From: Crotophaga sulcirostris
Taxonomy: Eukaryota > Chordata > Aves > Cuculiformes > Crotophagidae
Direction: 5' to 3'
DNA: 64,000 bases
Assembly (NCBI GenBank): GCA_013397455.1
Contig: VYZB01000292.1
Location: 342,858-406,857 of the forward strand
In this document: positions 26,076 through 39,059 of the stretch, one piece after another
Layout: every line of letters begins with the position of its first letter
How positions within the stretch are numbered: the first letter of the stretch is position 1
The notes under the pieces: model-generated
The model's database searches: none
What the model was told of the DNA's origin: nothing
The model's input: the letters and a program-made list of their open reading frames with translations, nothing else
Made by a program: the position numbers and the translations under genes

Positions 26076-29000
26076 AAGAAAAGCATTGCTTGCATCCTTC
26101 TCCATTTCTGAAGCAGACCTGAAGTCGTATCAGCTGGCCACCTTTCATTCTTTGTAATTGTCTGAGGAAAACAGGACAGAGGGCTACCTGCACACCGTTA
26201 TGAACCCTCCCTGTCACTGCACGAAATGTCCCTGGTTTTGGGCTGCAATGTCCCTTCCAAAATGGTAGCAATAGAGCTTTCCAAGTTCTTTATAAACTGC
26301 ATTACAGTTGCCAGCTATTTGAACAATCCCGCTCACAGTTGCCATGGAGCCTGGGCCTCAATTTCTTCCTCTTCTTGTCTCTTTGGAGTAAAGTAGATTT
26401 TTATGCCAGATTAACCAAAGTGCTGCTCTTCTTTGATCTGCAGTTCAGGCCACGGTTCTGACTGAAGAAGGGAAAAATAATTCACCAGGGTGCTCCCAAT
26501 TTAACAACAGCCAAAAATGCTTGGGTTTCCAAGGTCTCCCCTATTTCCTTTTCAGGAGGGACATCAAGAAACTAGTAACAAGTTAAACATGTTGAAAGAG
26601 GTTTCTGGTTTGCTCTTAGTTTCTTTCTTGCTTGCTCTCTAACTTCCTCTACAAATAGAACTTCAGCAACTACTGACCTTAGAAAAGGCTTTGGGTGAAT
26701 CATCAGACAGCCTATAAAATACTTTTAAGCTATTAAATAACCACAGTATCCTGACTCTCAGTTTCCCTTTTTTACTTTGTTCCTCCCTGCCGTTGTTCAG
26801 GTAGGTAGACCTTCACATGCAGTACTAGCAGGACTCACACCTTAACGGGTTATAAAACAATCAACTTGCATCACAGACCATAGCACTTTCTGTCATACAG
26901 CCTCTTCAGCAAGCATTCCATCCCACAAAGAACACCTTTAAACCAGCTGAATTCCTTAAGTGGGTTCCATTGAAAAATAAAGTCAGCGTAAGAGAAACTG
27001 TAGAGATTTTAAAAAATATTTCTGACCTTCTATCTAACAACATCCATAAGGAGGAGGAAAACTCTACTAGAAAGCTTAATCCAGTCTGGTGCAGAAGATG
27101 TCAAATGACAGAGAGCTTAACACATTCCTCAGTGCTTATACTTAGTTTCAAATCTTCATTAATTAGCCAGCATTCAGCCATCTCTATATAATTAACTGTG
27201 ATAATAGTAACAGCTGTAACTGAAATGAGAACATTATCAATTCGGACCTTCAAGTCAGACAGAACAACAAAGTCCTACAGATAACAAGAATAAAGTCGTC
27301 TGAAGAAGGCAGCGAAGGAAAGTTAGTGGTAACATTTGCTTACTCATGACAAAAATAACATTGAAGTAGGCATAACTCAGAAACACATAAACAATCCCAG
27401 GTGCTTAAGTAGCACTTAGCCTGGTGTTAATTATATCACATGTGAAACCCTGAGCTCTGTCTTTCAGCAGAGAAGTTGCCAAGACTCTCCAATGGCACCA
27501 GAGGATTTGGAAACAGCTCATTAGCGCCCTACAGAAACAAAGGATTAAACTGTGCCCTAAAACATCCAGCTCATGCCACAAAGGCATTCAACTAAATCCA
27601 GTGCCTCTTAGAATCATCAGGGAGTGGGACAGTGACAAAGTTAGTACGAAAAAGTTGAGAAAGAAAAGCAGTCATGCTTCAGTGGGTGCAGCCCTTCTTC
27701 AGAACTGGTGTGGGACTGTAGAACACCAGAAGAAAGCAGTCTAACTGGGCCCAGAAAAAGCTCATGCCTTTCCTAGAGATTCACTCGGAAGTTGGTCATT
27801 CCATCTTCTCTTCGAAGGAAAGTTTCTGCCTCTCAGAGAGGGACCTCTGCTATCTCAGACCTGTTCTACTAGGTCAGAAGGATAATGGGAAACTCTCTGT
27901 GCAGAATTGCTCTCCACAACAAATGCCTTAATCAGAAAAAACAGCTGTTATTGCACATAAAATCATGGAAAACAAAATGAACTTAAACGGTCACAGCAGT
28001 ACCTCACCAGGTTAGCAGTAGCCTAGAAAAAATGAGGGTTTGAGATGTCTTCCCAGGAAGTTTCCATGGCTTACTAAGTAGAGAACAAAAAGACTCCAAT
28101 TAAATTCTTAACTATTTAACTTCTGATTCCTTTAGCATGCACTTGCACTTCAATCCAAACTCTCTTCATATTTCCCAAGGTATTAAAATAGGAGAAGCTA
28201 AACATATTGACCAAAGTCGTTATTTCCTAATATCTCAAGATGGGAAACCTTTTCTCCAAGGATGTGGAACACTGACACAACACCTCACCAGCCACACTGC
28301 AACAGTCAATACTTTGATGGGACAGCAAACACTGCACAAATGTATTTTGTGCTTTGCCTTAATATATGGAACAGAAATGAACTAGTTAACCAGAACTCAG
28401 GAAACTCCTCACATATTGGTAGCGTTGGCAATTTCCTGCAATAACTTAGAAGATTTTCACTTGCTTGGTTGGGTTGGCAACTCATATCCTTGGGTTGGAA
28501 TTCAAGAATACAATCCAGTGATTAATAATATGACCGTATATACAAGAATGTGAAATATACTGGATCAGATTCATAATATACCTACATTAGGTGTCACATA
28601 AATGCCTTTCAGACAGATTTTTGATTTCAAGACACTTTTTGAAAGTTTGTTACTTGAGAAGAGGCTTAGAAAATTGACTCTCTTCAAGAAAAGAGAAAGT
28701 TATGTCGATGAACAATGAAAGAGTTGAGCAAAGACTTGAGGATGGGATTTTCAAAATCATTCAAATGATACAGAACCTATGGAATGATTTTTGGAGGCAG
28801 AGAGGGCATTTAGGCATCCTACTCCAATCAGCTTTCTCAAGAAGGCATTGAGTGATATATCTGCCATTTGTAAAACCTCTCTGCATAATCCTAAACCAAG
28901 CAGGCACTGTTAGAAACTCTTATGTCATCCTCGAGCTCCAACACAGCTAGTTTGCAAAAGAACAGATGGCACTGACTGCAGGTTAAGTACAGAGTTCTTC

Positions 29001-29129
29001 TGAAAATTCAGTCACTTTGTTCTGTAGCCAAAATGTCATGCAAACTTCTGAAGATGTCACTGACCTCCACCAAAATCTGTATATTGCTGACTGAAATCAG
29101 AGAGGAGGGGCTTAAAGAAACCATGAATT
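26076..29129. other. Noncoding stretch, nothing recognised
   Basis: A long plain interval. Open frames are short and featureless. Neither CR1 nor other repeat families were recognised. Confidence 0.5.
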
Positions 29130-29525
29130 AGGATTAATAGATTATTTCATGATTCTTGTTTTAAACAAGCACAGTTTTAATTCATTTTTCATGAGAGAGA
29201 TTCTTCTTTGTTTAAAGGTAGGATATGCAGCTAGTACGTAATACGGCTGAGGAAAACAGGAGGAGAAAGAGCCAGAAAAACACCCTGAAATCACTGTTGT
29301 AAACCAGATGCTTCCACCTCTCAGCTTGACACGAACCACACGGTTTGATATCCAAGGGGCAGTATGTCATGCTTTAGTGTTGCATTTTTCTCCCCCGTGG
29401 CAGTGAGTTGCATTACAATCTGTAAAGCAGTAAACCCAGATACACCATTATAAATAGTCATGGAGTGCCCTGGAGTGACTGCATCAGAGCTGGAACTGCA
29501 TTCTCTGAGCCCCCCCAAGGAATTT
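29130..29525. promoter_or_regulatory. Weak candidate regulatory block
   Basis: AT-rich homeodomain-like words (GGATTAATAGATTATTTC near 29130, TTTTAATTC near 29175) are followed by CpG-bearing TACGTAATACGG near 29235 and TTGCATTACAATC near 29409. The texture resembles other candidate blocks but is less compact. Confidence 0.25.
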
Positions 29526-31015
29526 CAGCTATGGCTTAACTTTAGGGACATCGTTTACCCTATCAGCTGAATATCTAGTAGACAGGTAGATATGGGCCTT
29601 CACACGAGATGTGACAAGGTATACAGCTGCTTCAGCTCAAATCCATGTTTGCTGGGATGAGGCTTTAGGAGCCTTCAGTCCCTGAAAACAGCAGCTGTCT
29701 CTGTGCCATCTAATTTCTCACAGTCTTTCTTCCACAGAGAATCATCCTTCTTGTCCAAGGGAGGAAGCAGCAGTGGAGGCCTGGCTTAGGAGAAAATTTT
29801 GAAAATAAGTATAACTTCGAGCTGCTTCCTTGGCCCACCTATGCGGTTCCTCACACGTGCCCCACTGACAGTGTCCCCAGTTCACACAAGCAGCCTACGA
29901 TGCATTAACAGCATCTACTTCGCTCCACAGAGGACGGTCTAGGGACAGGCCACCAACAGAGTCACAACCACCTGCTGCAGGGCACTGCTGAACCCCACCA
30001 AGGCTGCCTCCTCCTGGAGCTGTGCAGATCCTCACCTTCTAACATAGAGCTGTGCCTCAAACTTCCTCCATATGCATGTCAAAATGTGACTTGTCCCATT
30101 AGCGGCCTGGACTAAAACACAAGGTTTGACAATTCTCAGCTCATGCTCCGTCCATAGTCCCCACCTTTGCTCTTTCAAAACTTAGTGACAACACGGCTTG
30201 AGGAACCCAGCACTCTTCATACATTGGTTAAGGTACAGGAATAGATGGCACCTTTGGCAGGTCCTCTTACTTCCTTCTTCCTCAATTTCTCATTCCAATT
30301 TCTAGCACACAAAGTTTAATTCTTTCTCATCACTGGTGTTTGTGTCAGCCACATCTTGTCCTGCAGAATCAGCCTAGAAACTCCTCTCAACCCTTTCCTG
30401 GTTTTGTGGGTAACAATGCCTATTCAAATCTGGGGAAAACCAAGAACCAGAGAACATTCCTAGCACCTAAGAATTATCTCATATTCCCACAAAACTGGGC
30501 CGTAGGTCGATCACACTTTTCTCCCCCCGTAAGTCCACTTGCCTCTTACTCAGAGCTTGCATTATTTGCTGCCAAGACTTGTGTGGTTTGATGCCCTGCC
30601 TTACTCATAGACTCACAGAACTTATTCGCGTGCCAGATTTGTTATGAAACCTCAGGCTGGAGGCTTCAGGCGCCCCAAATTTCATCATATTTCTGGCCTA
30701 CCTACAAGGTAAAAATGCAGTATGTGGGCCATATCTGCCTTCACAGAGGATCTGCCTTCACAGAGCAGGATCCAGCTGTCCCAGTAAAGCAGTACACCCT
30801 AAAGAGCAATAACTCCTCTTAAATCACATCATACACATATAGGTTCTGCCATGCTTAGTGCAGTACTTGAATGACACAGACAGAAGCAGATTGGGCCATG
30901 CAGCCTCTCTTCCCTGGTTCCTGAAGCAAATGGAGAGAATTGGCTCCTCTGGTTGCCTGTGAATTAAACTATCCCTCTCTGTTTCACAAAGGCATAAGCC
31001 GAGATGACTCCTTAA
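29526..31015. other. Noncoding stretch with a 16-bp tandem duplication
   Basis: No gene was seen. The word ATCTGCCTTCACAGAG occurs twice, at 30733-30748 and 30750-30765, a recent-looking local duplication. Confidence 0.5.
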
Positions 31016-31640
31016 CTTTCTTCCCACGAATAACCAGAAACTGTCTCACTCGGGCAGAGTTGCACTCTGTTGCGTTTAACTTTTTATACCACCTCACGTG
31101 TTCACGTTCAAGCCGGAAGCTGCTGGCAGCCCACAGACAGGAGCCCATCTATGCACATACCTGCGCAATCGTTCCACAGACGGCACAGTGTTCATGCCTC
31201 TGTGCGGGTATTAAAGTGCCACAGCCAGCTAATTCTTTACAGCTTGCACTTTTTAGCCCTCGTTATGGCAGACAGTTGGGCGCCCCTGTACAGTTAAAGA
31301 TCACAGGCCTTGATAACCTGGCTCTTTGATTTATGACAGCCCAGACCTTAGTGATCACCTAATGAGGGGAACCTGGAGTGTCAACCTGTTTATTAAATAC
31401 CCAGAACCAGCTGTAGACCCAGCCAAGGAAGTAAGTTAATCATATTTCTCATTTATTTTGTATATCCCTCTCACTCCCTGGCTCTCCCCATTCTCTCCTC
31501 CGTTCTGCCTGGCTCCCCCTTTTCATCTCAGAAGGGGAGGGATTTCGGACAGGTCATTTATGGAGACTGTCAGGGGGCCGAAATGTTTGCGATTTCCTAC
31601 TGATTTCTTAGGTGTTTAGAAGTTAATAATATTCAGCACC
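31016..31640. promoter_or_regulatory. Candidate enhancer block, CpG-retaining
   Basis: The segment keeps many CpGs (CACGTGTTCACG, AGCCGG, TGCGCAATCG, AGACGG, GTGCGGG, GGGCGCC). It also has homeodomain or NFI-like words (GTGCCAC, GCTAATTC, CCTAATGAGG), and a PBX-HOX/MEIS composite at 31327-31339. A pyrimidine-rich stretch (31445-31530) divides it. The open frame 30940-31329 (129 codons) crosses it but shows no domain. Inference from texture. Confidence 0.42.
31327..31339 (+). promoter_or_regulatory. PBX-HOX/MEIS composite-like site
   Basis: TGATTTATG (31327-31335) matches the PBX-HOX9/10-type composite, and TGACAG (31334-31339) matches the MEIS/PREP core and overlaps it by two bases. Confidence 0.4.
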
Positions 31641-34164
31641 TCATGATTCTTTCCTAGATGTCAAACAAAGACATGAAAGGCAAGGAACCCAAGAGAGAAG
31701 GAGGGGGAAGGAGGGAAAGGGATGGAGCTATAGGGGCAGTGGGAGAACAACTTTCCTTTTCCCCACAGTTTTAAAGAAAGCTGCATCCAAGAAAAACTGA
31801 CCATACTAACACAAAAAAATCCCAATAAGAATTGTGCAAACATCTCTGTTGCCCTTAGTGAAACAAAATATTGCAGTGTTCTGCCTCAGTAAGACCTTGG
31901 GCAATAAAAACTAAGATTCAAAAGGCAAAAATTCAACCTGTAAAACTACTTTAGTTTTACAAGTTTTCCCTTCTGTCCCTATTTATGACTCTTACTTGCT
32001 GAATACATTCAAGTTTGGGTTTTGTTTAATCTCTTTGAAGAAGCTTATGAAAGCCAGGCAGGACTTGCTGAATCACTGAATCCATCCACCTGATAGGATG
32101 CAACTCAGACAGCCAAGGAGAAAAGATACCTGATATCATAATGATACCATAAATAATCTGTATAATTTAGATACAGATCTAGGGCACAGAGCAAGTGCAG
32201 TTATGTTTATACTAACATATTATTATGAACTTTATACTCACTAAACATTTAACAAAGCTCAGCTGTCAGCAGTTCAAATATTTTCATTTTACTTTGACCA
32301 CAACCGATCACTTTCTTGAACTAGAGTAGTTTTGATCAAACAAGTACACCTCTTATTAGTGATCACGAGTTCTGCCATCTCACAAGATGAAGCTATGAAT
32401 CTGCATCTAAATAAGCCTGTCTGCCACATCTGGAAAGGTAAACCTCAAAAACTGGGGGAATAAATACTCTGGTTAAATATAAATGAGGAGAAACCACTTG
32501 GATACCAGATCTGATCCCAAGTGGGACTACAAATCAGACCATATACCTTGTGCTGTGCTTGGAAAGGAGGAGGCAGCTAACATAGAGCACCAAGAAAACT
32601 CAACAGTGTGTTCTTAAACAATAGTTGCCCACATTTTACTTCATCCAAGCGAGCAGGTGGCTATTTGATTTGCAATCAAAACCCTTCTGAAAAGTTGAAG
32701 TCCATTTCTGCATATCAGCCTAGAGGCACTGGGGTTGCATGCCACAGCAGGCAGGTCCACAACCCACAGAAACAGTTACAGCCTCCAGGACAGCTGTTAG
32801 TGAAAAGGTAGGACTTGCTGTTATCTGAGAGTCCAAAAGGAAAGAAGGATATGGGATGACCCTAAGCTTTTAAGTTGCAAATGTCAGATAAGTATCTTCA
32901 CTTCTGGCCCAACAACAATCAGATAGGACTCCTAGGTCTGGGCTCATAACACAGTGGGTTGTTCCTGTTCATAGCTCTGCTTCTATCAGAAACCAGGAGA
33001 GTAGGAGCTGGCTTTTCAGGGAAGGTGAAATGGGCCTGAATATCACCTTCTTACTGATCAGAATCTTGATCTTCCTAATAGTGCCCTCCAGAGCCTTCAA
33101 GCAAAAAGCTGTGTCTGCGCTGACCAGGCAAGGTTAACAGACTGAGCTCTGCAAAGCCTTCCATGGATGAACCAACAGGGATGGAGAAAACCCCACATTA
33201 TAATTCCTTGTTGTTTGCAGAAGCAAACCTCCTGATGTGCCAATCCTGCAAGTCTCTTTCAGTGAGTTGCCAGGACCTCCAGAAGCCAGTCCTATCTGGA
33301 GTTGTTGCCTCATTATCTCAGGCTCAACGTTTTCAGAATTAGCCTAAAACATCAAATGGGGCTATTTACAGAGGCTCCACCTTGATGCCATGATTTTCCA
33401 GGGTATCAGACACCTGATCTCAGCTGAGTAGCTGCAATTCCAGCCCGTGGTATTTCAATGTCTCCTCCCATCTGAGGCAACATTCAAGGTTATAGGCAGC
33501 TCTCAACCTTGCGTACACCTCTGTCTTCTCCTTGTACATTCCTGTGCTTGCTATCACACCAGTGACTGGCTTCTGCAACTCAAAAGAGGAGCTCAGCAAG
33601 CTTTCTCTTGTGAAGAGCCTGAGATTGACAGGTTCACCAATTCAACCCCGCTGCCTGCTCTCACAGATGAGTGCTTCAAGCTACCAAATTCCTGCACCCT
33701 CCAGACTGCACAAGAATCTGCCTCAAGCTTCCCCATGTCATTTACTTACATTGGCCAGAAGAGCCCGGCAGGGCAGCCCAGAGTGTGCTTTCTCTGGTGC
33801 TTTGTCCAGCCTGCCTGGAAATGATGGGGAAATGCTTTCAGTGGCTGCAGACTGGCCTGGTTTTTAGCTTCAGAAACCTTAACGCTTTGCTTGGTTTCCT
33901 TTTATCTGCCTCTTTATCTGTTTAAATTTAGCCTGGTTCCCATATGCTGTTTCCCAAGTCCGAGCCAATATCTGTTACCCAGTACCCAAGGGGTATCTTT
34001 CTCTGCCACTTCCCTTCTTCCTTCAGCTTGGCTCATTCTCTATCAGGAACTGCGGCTCCCTTGACCCAAAACAGCAATCCTGTTGGCAGCTGCTGCTACC
34101 GGAGGTAAGATGTCTTCAAGGCATGACATCAAGGAGTACTGCAGAAAATAGAAGCAAATCCTAA
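31641..34164. other. Noncoding stretch with one perfect inverted repeat
   Basis: No gene was recognised. A perfect 10-bp inverted repeat with a 3-base centre lies at 31939-31961 (left arm TGTAAAACTA). Overlapping open frames at 33447-33925 (up to 125 codons) have no recognisable protein features. Confidence 0.5.
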
Positions 34165-34480
34165 AGGCTGCCTGTGTCTATATAATATATTTATTTAATT
34201 GATACGCTCTCAGCTTTCCTTAATCGAAATTGTCAGAAGCACGGAGCAAAATTGCCTCTTGCTATTCACTGGGTCCCCCCGAGCAGGCAGGTAGCAGATG
34301 GGGATGGGAAGAAATTGCTAACTGCCTTTATTGTGTGGAAATGAGCTTGCAAGCACTTGCAGAAGGAATATTTCAAGGCTCAACTGAGAAATAATAATAT
34401 GGACGTTTTAGCAAGCAGCTGAAGTAGGAAACAGGAGCAAAACAGGTCTGTGTTGAGAAGAGGTTTGAAAGGAACATATC
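34165..34480. promoter_or_regulatory. Candidate regulatory block
   Basis: An AT-rich core (TATATTTATTTAATTGATACG near 34186) is followed by CTTAATCGAAATTGTC, ATTGTGTGGAAATGAG (RUNX-like, near 34330) and AATAATAATATGG. Several CpGs survive. No repeats or coding signal were seen. Confidence 0.3.
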
Positions 34481-36164
34481 CAGTGGGTGCCTGCATCAGG
34501 AAGGGACGGCTCTCCAGCTGAGGATACTGGAACGGGTGGGGGAACAATGGGGTTGTTTTCCTTCCTTCTGAAGACCCTGCAGCCAACATGAGTGACACCT
34601 GTCATTCATCCCGTCTGCTGTGCTCTCTTTCACTCAGATGCCCTCGCTGGCATTGAAAAGGGCAGAATGTGTAAGGATGCCACTCCAGGCAGTTGCCAGG
34701 GCTGTTCTCCTCTCAGCCCTCCAGGCAGGAGCAAGCATGTACGCACACACAGAGCTGTCACAGGCCAGTTCCAGCTGGACAGTCACCACTCTGAAAGCGC
34801 TGTCAGATGGCTCCAACGGGTCAGCAGGGATGTGCCTTCCCCTCCTCCCTGCCATGCTCTCTGCCCTTAATGCTTCTGACTGTGGTGTAAGACCCCAGGA
34901 ATAAAGGGAGCCTTGTGACTACTCAGCCCACACTCTCCCCCATTGCAGAGCCACCTTAGGGGAGGAGACCACTCTAAATCTTACCTGTGCCTATTTCAGT
35001 TTAAAGCAAACCCTTGTCACTACTGCACTGCATGATGGAGTCTTCCGTGCAACATGCTTCACAGAGCATTGTCCTCTTTGGTTTTAAAACCCTCAGCAGC
35101 CCTACTGGGAGAAAGGATTTTCCATAGTAGATGGGGATCTGTTTCAACAGTTCTCTAGCAATCAGATTGAAGATAGCCAGGCCACAGGGCAAGACAAAGA
35201 GCTGAATACGTACAACAGAGCATGAAGAAAGCCTGTTAAAAATCTTATTTTCTTTTCCCCTTCTTTCAGGCAGAACAGCAAATCCATTCTACCATTAATG
35301 TCCTTGCAGAACAGTGTATCTCAGAGGAAGCTTTCAGGGCCAGCTATGACTGTGATGACAACAGTAATGGGGAAAAAGAACTCTAGTGGTTTGGCTGCTC
35401 ACGTGACTTGCAGTGGTGACATTGGGGCTTCCTTGCTGCATGGTAAATCTGGCCACAAAGCCTCTTGGTAAAGAAATCCTCACCTAGTAGCACACACCTG
35501 GGGCTTCTTACATGACTTTAAAATTGAGAGCAACATTCTCCCTTGTCCTCAAAGTCTTCAGTTAAAGAGAGAAAGAATATCTTGCACAAATTTCTTCAGC
35601 AGAGAAGCCCATTTGGGCCAGACTTTTTAGTTTTCTTTTTCCTTCTCCCCACTCCATTAGCTGATGCTCCCTTTACTCATTCTCTCTCCCCAAATACATT
35701 GCTCAATTTGCTTTTCCCCATTTTTCTATACTGAACACCATTTCCTCACTGCTAAATCCCCTGTACTCCAAGACGAAACACAGGAATCCCATTCTCCTCT
35801 TCCATGTTTGGCCTCACTACCACTTAACACAAGTAAAAGCATACACACAGTACACTGGATTTCAAGCAAGTCAGTAGCTTCACTGCAGCAATCCCTTCCG
35901 TCTCTCTTGAAGTTTACTTATAATTTTGGCAGGTAGCATGCTCAGAAACACCCACAATGCTCTGTGCTTCAGTGAGATGGAGCTGCACTTCAAGGTAAGG
36001 TGTGCTCTCCTAAAGATCAACTCCACAGCTGCTATACAGGCAGCTTAAGACGTAGATCTTGGACCAACCTTCTTATCTCTATAAGTCACTTTGAAGTCAA
36101 GAGGAGACAGGTCTAACTCATTTGGTGCTTTTGTAAAGATTACCAGGCATTTCAGATATCTATA
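34481..36164. other. Noncoding stretch with a pyrimidine-rich patch
   Basis: No gene was recognised. A C/T-rich patch lies at about 35622-35730. Open frames are under 95 codons. Confidence 0.5.
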
Positions 36165-36300
36165 CAGCTTCATAAATCTGGCCCTGAGGCTCAGACCCTC
36201 CAAAAAGGTATTTAAAGCTTCCAGCCTCTACTGCCTTCAGTGGAAGACAGGCACCTTAATACTTCCGTAAATCCCGTGCTCATGCCTAAATCACCTTTGA
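36165..36300. repeat. Decayed palindromic amniote repeat (MITE-like)
   Basis: The order CTGGCCCTGAGGCTCAGACC, AAGGTATTTAAAGC, CAGCCTC, CAGTGG, CAGGCACCTTAATAC, GCCTAAATC, CCTTTGAAAATGG resembles an old palindromic interspersed repeat common in turtle and crocodilian genomes. That repeat carries TTAGGCACCTAAATACCTTTGA-like arms around a short centre. The arms 36209-36231 and 36245-36266 are imperfect reverse complements. Family name and exact ends are uncertain. Confidence 0.4.
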
Positions 36301-37604
36301 AAATGGTACACAGTGAAAGTCAATACCACACAACAACACACAGGGCAGAGGTCCCTAAGCTGCTAAATCTACCCCACAGTACAGCACAGCGCTGCCTGGG
36401 TGCTGTGCAGATCCAGGAGCAGCTCAGCTACATTAGCAGGATACCACATTCGCACTAATAAGCCCCACCTGGGAAAGGCTTGCCCTGAGGCTCCTGTGTC
36501 ACTTAGATGCTTTTAAAATGTTGCCCTTCAACTAAATCCAGCTCCCCAGTCAGCCTAATGACAATTCTGCCCCCTTGGCTTCACTTCTCTTCTTAAACAT
36601 TTATGTGGCTGGAATTTGCTCACATTAACATTTGACTTGTTTTCTTCCTGCAAATACAGATAGCCATGCATAAATCAAGGCATTTGTTCCTGAAACACTC
36701 CCCCAAACAACTTGTATATAGAAACACGATTACTTGGGGAAGTCCTGACAAGCAAAAATTCAGTGCAAGCCTGCTAGGCGGCTAATAAATTTAGCTCATT
36801 TCTGTCTTTCTCCCTCAGTCAGGAAGGAACCCAGCTATTTTTAAATCTGGATTCATGTATATAGCCAAATATAATGTTCTTTCTTCTGTGAGACAGAACA
36901 GGAAAAGATTTTAAATGTACTAACATTTCCTAGGTCGGCTTATCTCTCTGTCACTCTCCCCAGGAATGACCCACTGTCTGCCTTGTCTGTTTAGACTGTG
37001 GTTTGGGGGTTTTTTAGGCCTAAGCTGTCTTTCCGTGTTTGTACAAAGCCTGGTACAATGCGACCAGCCCACTCTGGGTACTGCTATTATAGGAATAATA
37101 AGCCTGTGCTGGTGCTGTTGGTCAGTCAGCAACAAGATCCCTGTTTCCCAAATGGATGAGTGTGCAGGTCTATCCATAGAAATGGGGCTAAAACTTAAAA
37201 AAACCCACAAAAATCTCAGAAAGCTTCATCTCAATATGGGGAGTTTACATGCACCCACATCCAATGTCCTCAGTGCAGCAGCTGTCTTTACGTGGGCAGA
37301 GTTGTTCCCACACTTAAGTGTAAACAAGCACTTTTGTGCTTTTTTGGATTGCAGCCCACCCTGTCCGGCAGAACGCTGACTACCAAAGCTGATGCACTCG
37401 GCGTGAACGCCTAGACACTAAGGCAGCCAGATACAGGCCTTTCAAAACACATCATTATTAAAGAGAGGTGTGGGTGGGAGGAGGATTCAGATCAGAAAGA
37501 CACACCCAAGGTTACCACATTGTGTTCTAATTTTAACACTTATTATGACCCAGAAGTGGTACCTCTCTGGCTTTAGCTCATAATATCTCCAAATCCAGGA
37601 AGCC
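36301..37604. other. Noncoding stretch with a repeat-like word
   Basis: ACTTAGATGCTTTTAAAATG at 36501-36520 resembles the arm of the palindromic repeat above and a second copy at 63132-63151. The open frame 36966-37379 (137 codons) has one hydrophobic segment but no recognisable family. Confidence 0.4.
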
Positions 37605-38080
37605 ATTATGATTCTCTAGGGTCAAAGGCTGCCTGCATTGTAATTCACTTCCTCCTTTGGAGGTTTAATTTTGGAAATATTTCTAATTGCCATTGTATAT
37701 GACACCGTCTTTCAGATAACCATGGAATGATTATTCTATTTGTCGGTGATGACTCAACCAACAAAACAAAAAGAAAGAGTACCCCCCTGCTTTCTCTGGA
37801 ACAATTATTTAATGGTGACACAGGCTTCGCAGGGACTGTTCCAAATCCCTGTTCCCAGCTCCAGAAATGGAAGGGTGGTGCCTCTCGTACCTCGGGTGTG
37901 AGGGCTGCAGACACTGACACACGGTCAGTCCTGAAGCTCACTGTAAACAGTCTCCCCAGGCATTAAGATCCCTGGTCCAACTAACGACTGGTCGACAGGC
38001 AGTCACAGAGGCGAAGATTTTCACAGCTTTTAGCAACACTGTGGCTATCTGCTGCTTCACTGCTCGACCTCCTGCTCCTT
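37605..38080. promoter_or_regulatory. Candidate enhancer block with AP-1 site
   Basis: TGACTCA, the AP-1 consensus, lies at 37750-37756. Upstream are GTAATTCAC, TTTAATTTTGG and CTAATTGCC (37640-37690). Downstream is GGAACAATTATTTAATGG (SOX plus AT-rich homeodomain, near 37799). The block is repeat-free with sparse CpGs. Confidence 0.35.
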
Positions 38081-39059
38081 AATGATTGTATCTGCCAGTC
38101 TATCTAAGTTCCTCTCTCCAAATGAATCCCCTGCTTTCACTTTGGTCCTACCTCCTCCCCCTCTGTATTTTCATAGACTTGTTCTCTGAACTCTTACCTC
38201 CTCTCTGCTTGGTTCTTGATACTGGCCTGACCACAGCACCCACTTCCATTCATGTTCTTGCCACCAAGGACCTTTCAGTAACTCCTGCTTAGTGACACTG
38301 CTAAGAATTGTTTGATGGCTGATGCTGTGCAAATGGAAAAGAAAGAATATGTCGTCCAAAAGAAAAGTATCAGAAACTTAACAGGTCCTGTCTAAGCTTA
38401 AAGCCTATTTCCTTTCTCATTCCCCCCTGATTTCTTGCACATGTAACTTTACAGTTTTGTTATTGGGCGTTATTGTTCAGTGGCATTAAGAAAGCTTGAG
38501 TGCACCATACAGTAAGCACTATGCAAACACCTAGAAAGTTATAGTTTCTATCCCAGGAAGCTCAAAGACTGTAAAGTCAAGACAGGGAGAGGGAATAAGA
38601 GTGAAACTGATTCAGTCCAGTCCTACAGTATGGCAATGGCTGATCCTAGAACAGATCCTGCTTTTCTAGAGTTCCTGGTTAGCACAGTGGGCTGCACAGT
38701 CCCTGAAGCTCTTGGGATGCAGAGTAAACAGTACTGACAAACTGTATTTGTTTCCAAACATTCAGGAGCGATAACAGAAAATAGATTTAAATCTCTCTGT
38801 AACTGAATTTCTCTACCAAGTGGGAGAACAAATAATTATTTTTTCATTCATTATACTCTGATTCATCTTTATTTAGAGGACAAAATCTTTATAGAGAAGC
38901 AGCCTGGGTTTTATCAGGTTTGTGCCCAGCACCTAGCACAGTGCAGTCTAAATCTTTCTACCAATGGGTGCTATTGTAACACTGTTACATGCAAAGACAA
39001 GTCAGGATAGAATAGATTTGAGCAAATGTAAAGAAAAAAAAATTGATTCACTAAAATTT
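38081..39059. other. Noncoding stretch, nothing recognised
   Basis: C/T-rich from 38085 to 38220. Otherwise plain, with no gene or repeat family recognised. Confidence 0.5.

Noticed and set aside
30940..31329. 129-codon open frame across a CpG-retaining block
   Set aside because: The block looks regulatory. Neighbouring frames are also open for about 75 codons, which argues against a single coding frame.
33447..33925. Three overlapping open frames on the plus strand
   Set aside because: Several frames open at once indicates low stop-codon density, not a gene. No protein features were seen.
36966..37379. 137-codon open frame with a hydrophobic stretch
   Set aside because: The hydrophobic part could mimic a membrane segment, but the rest has no family likeness and no promoter or splice partner was found.
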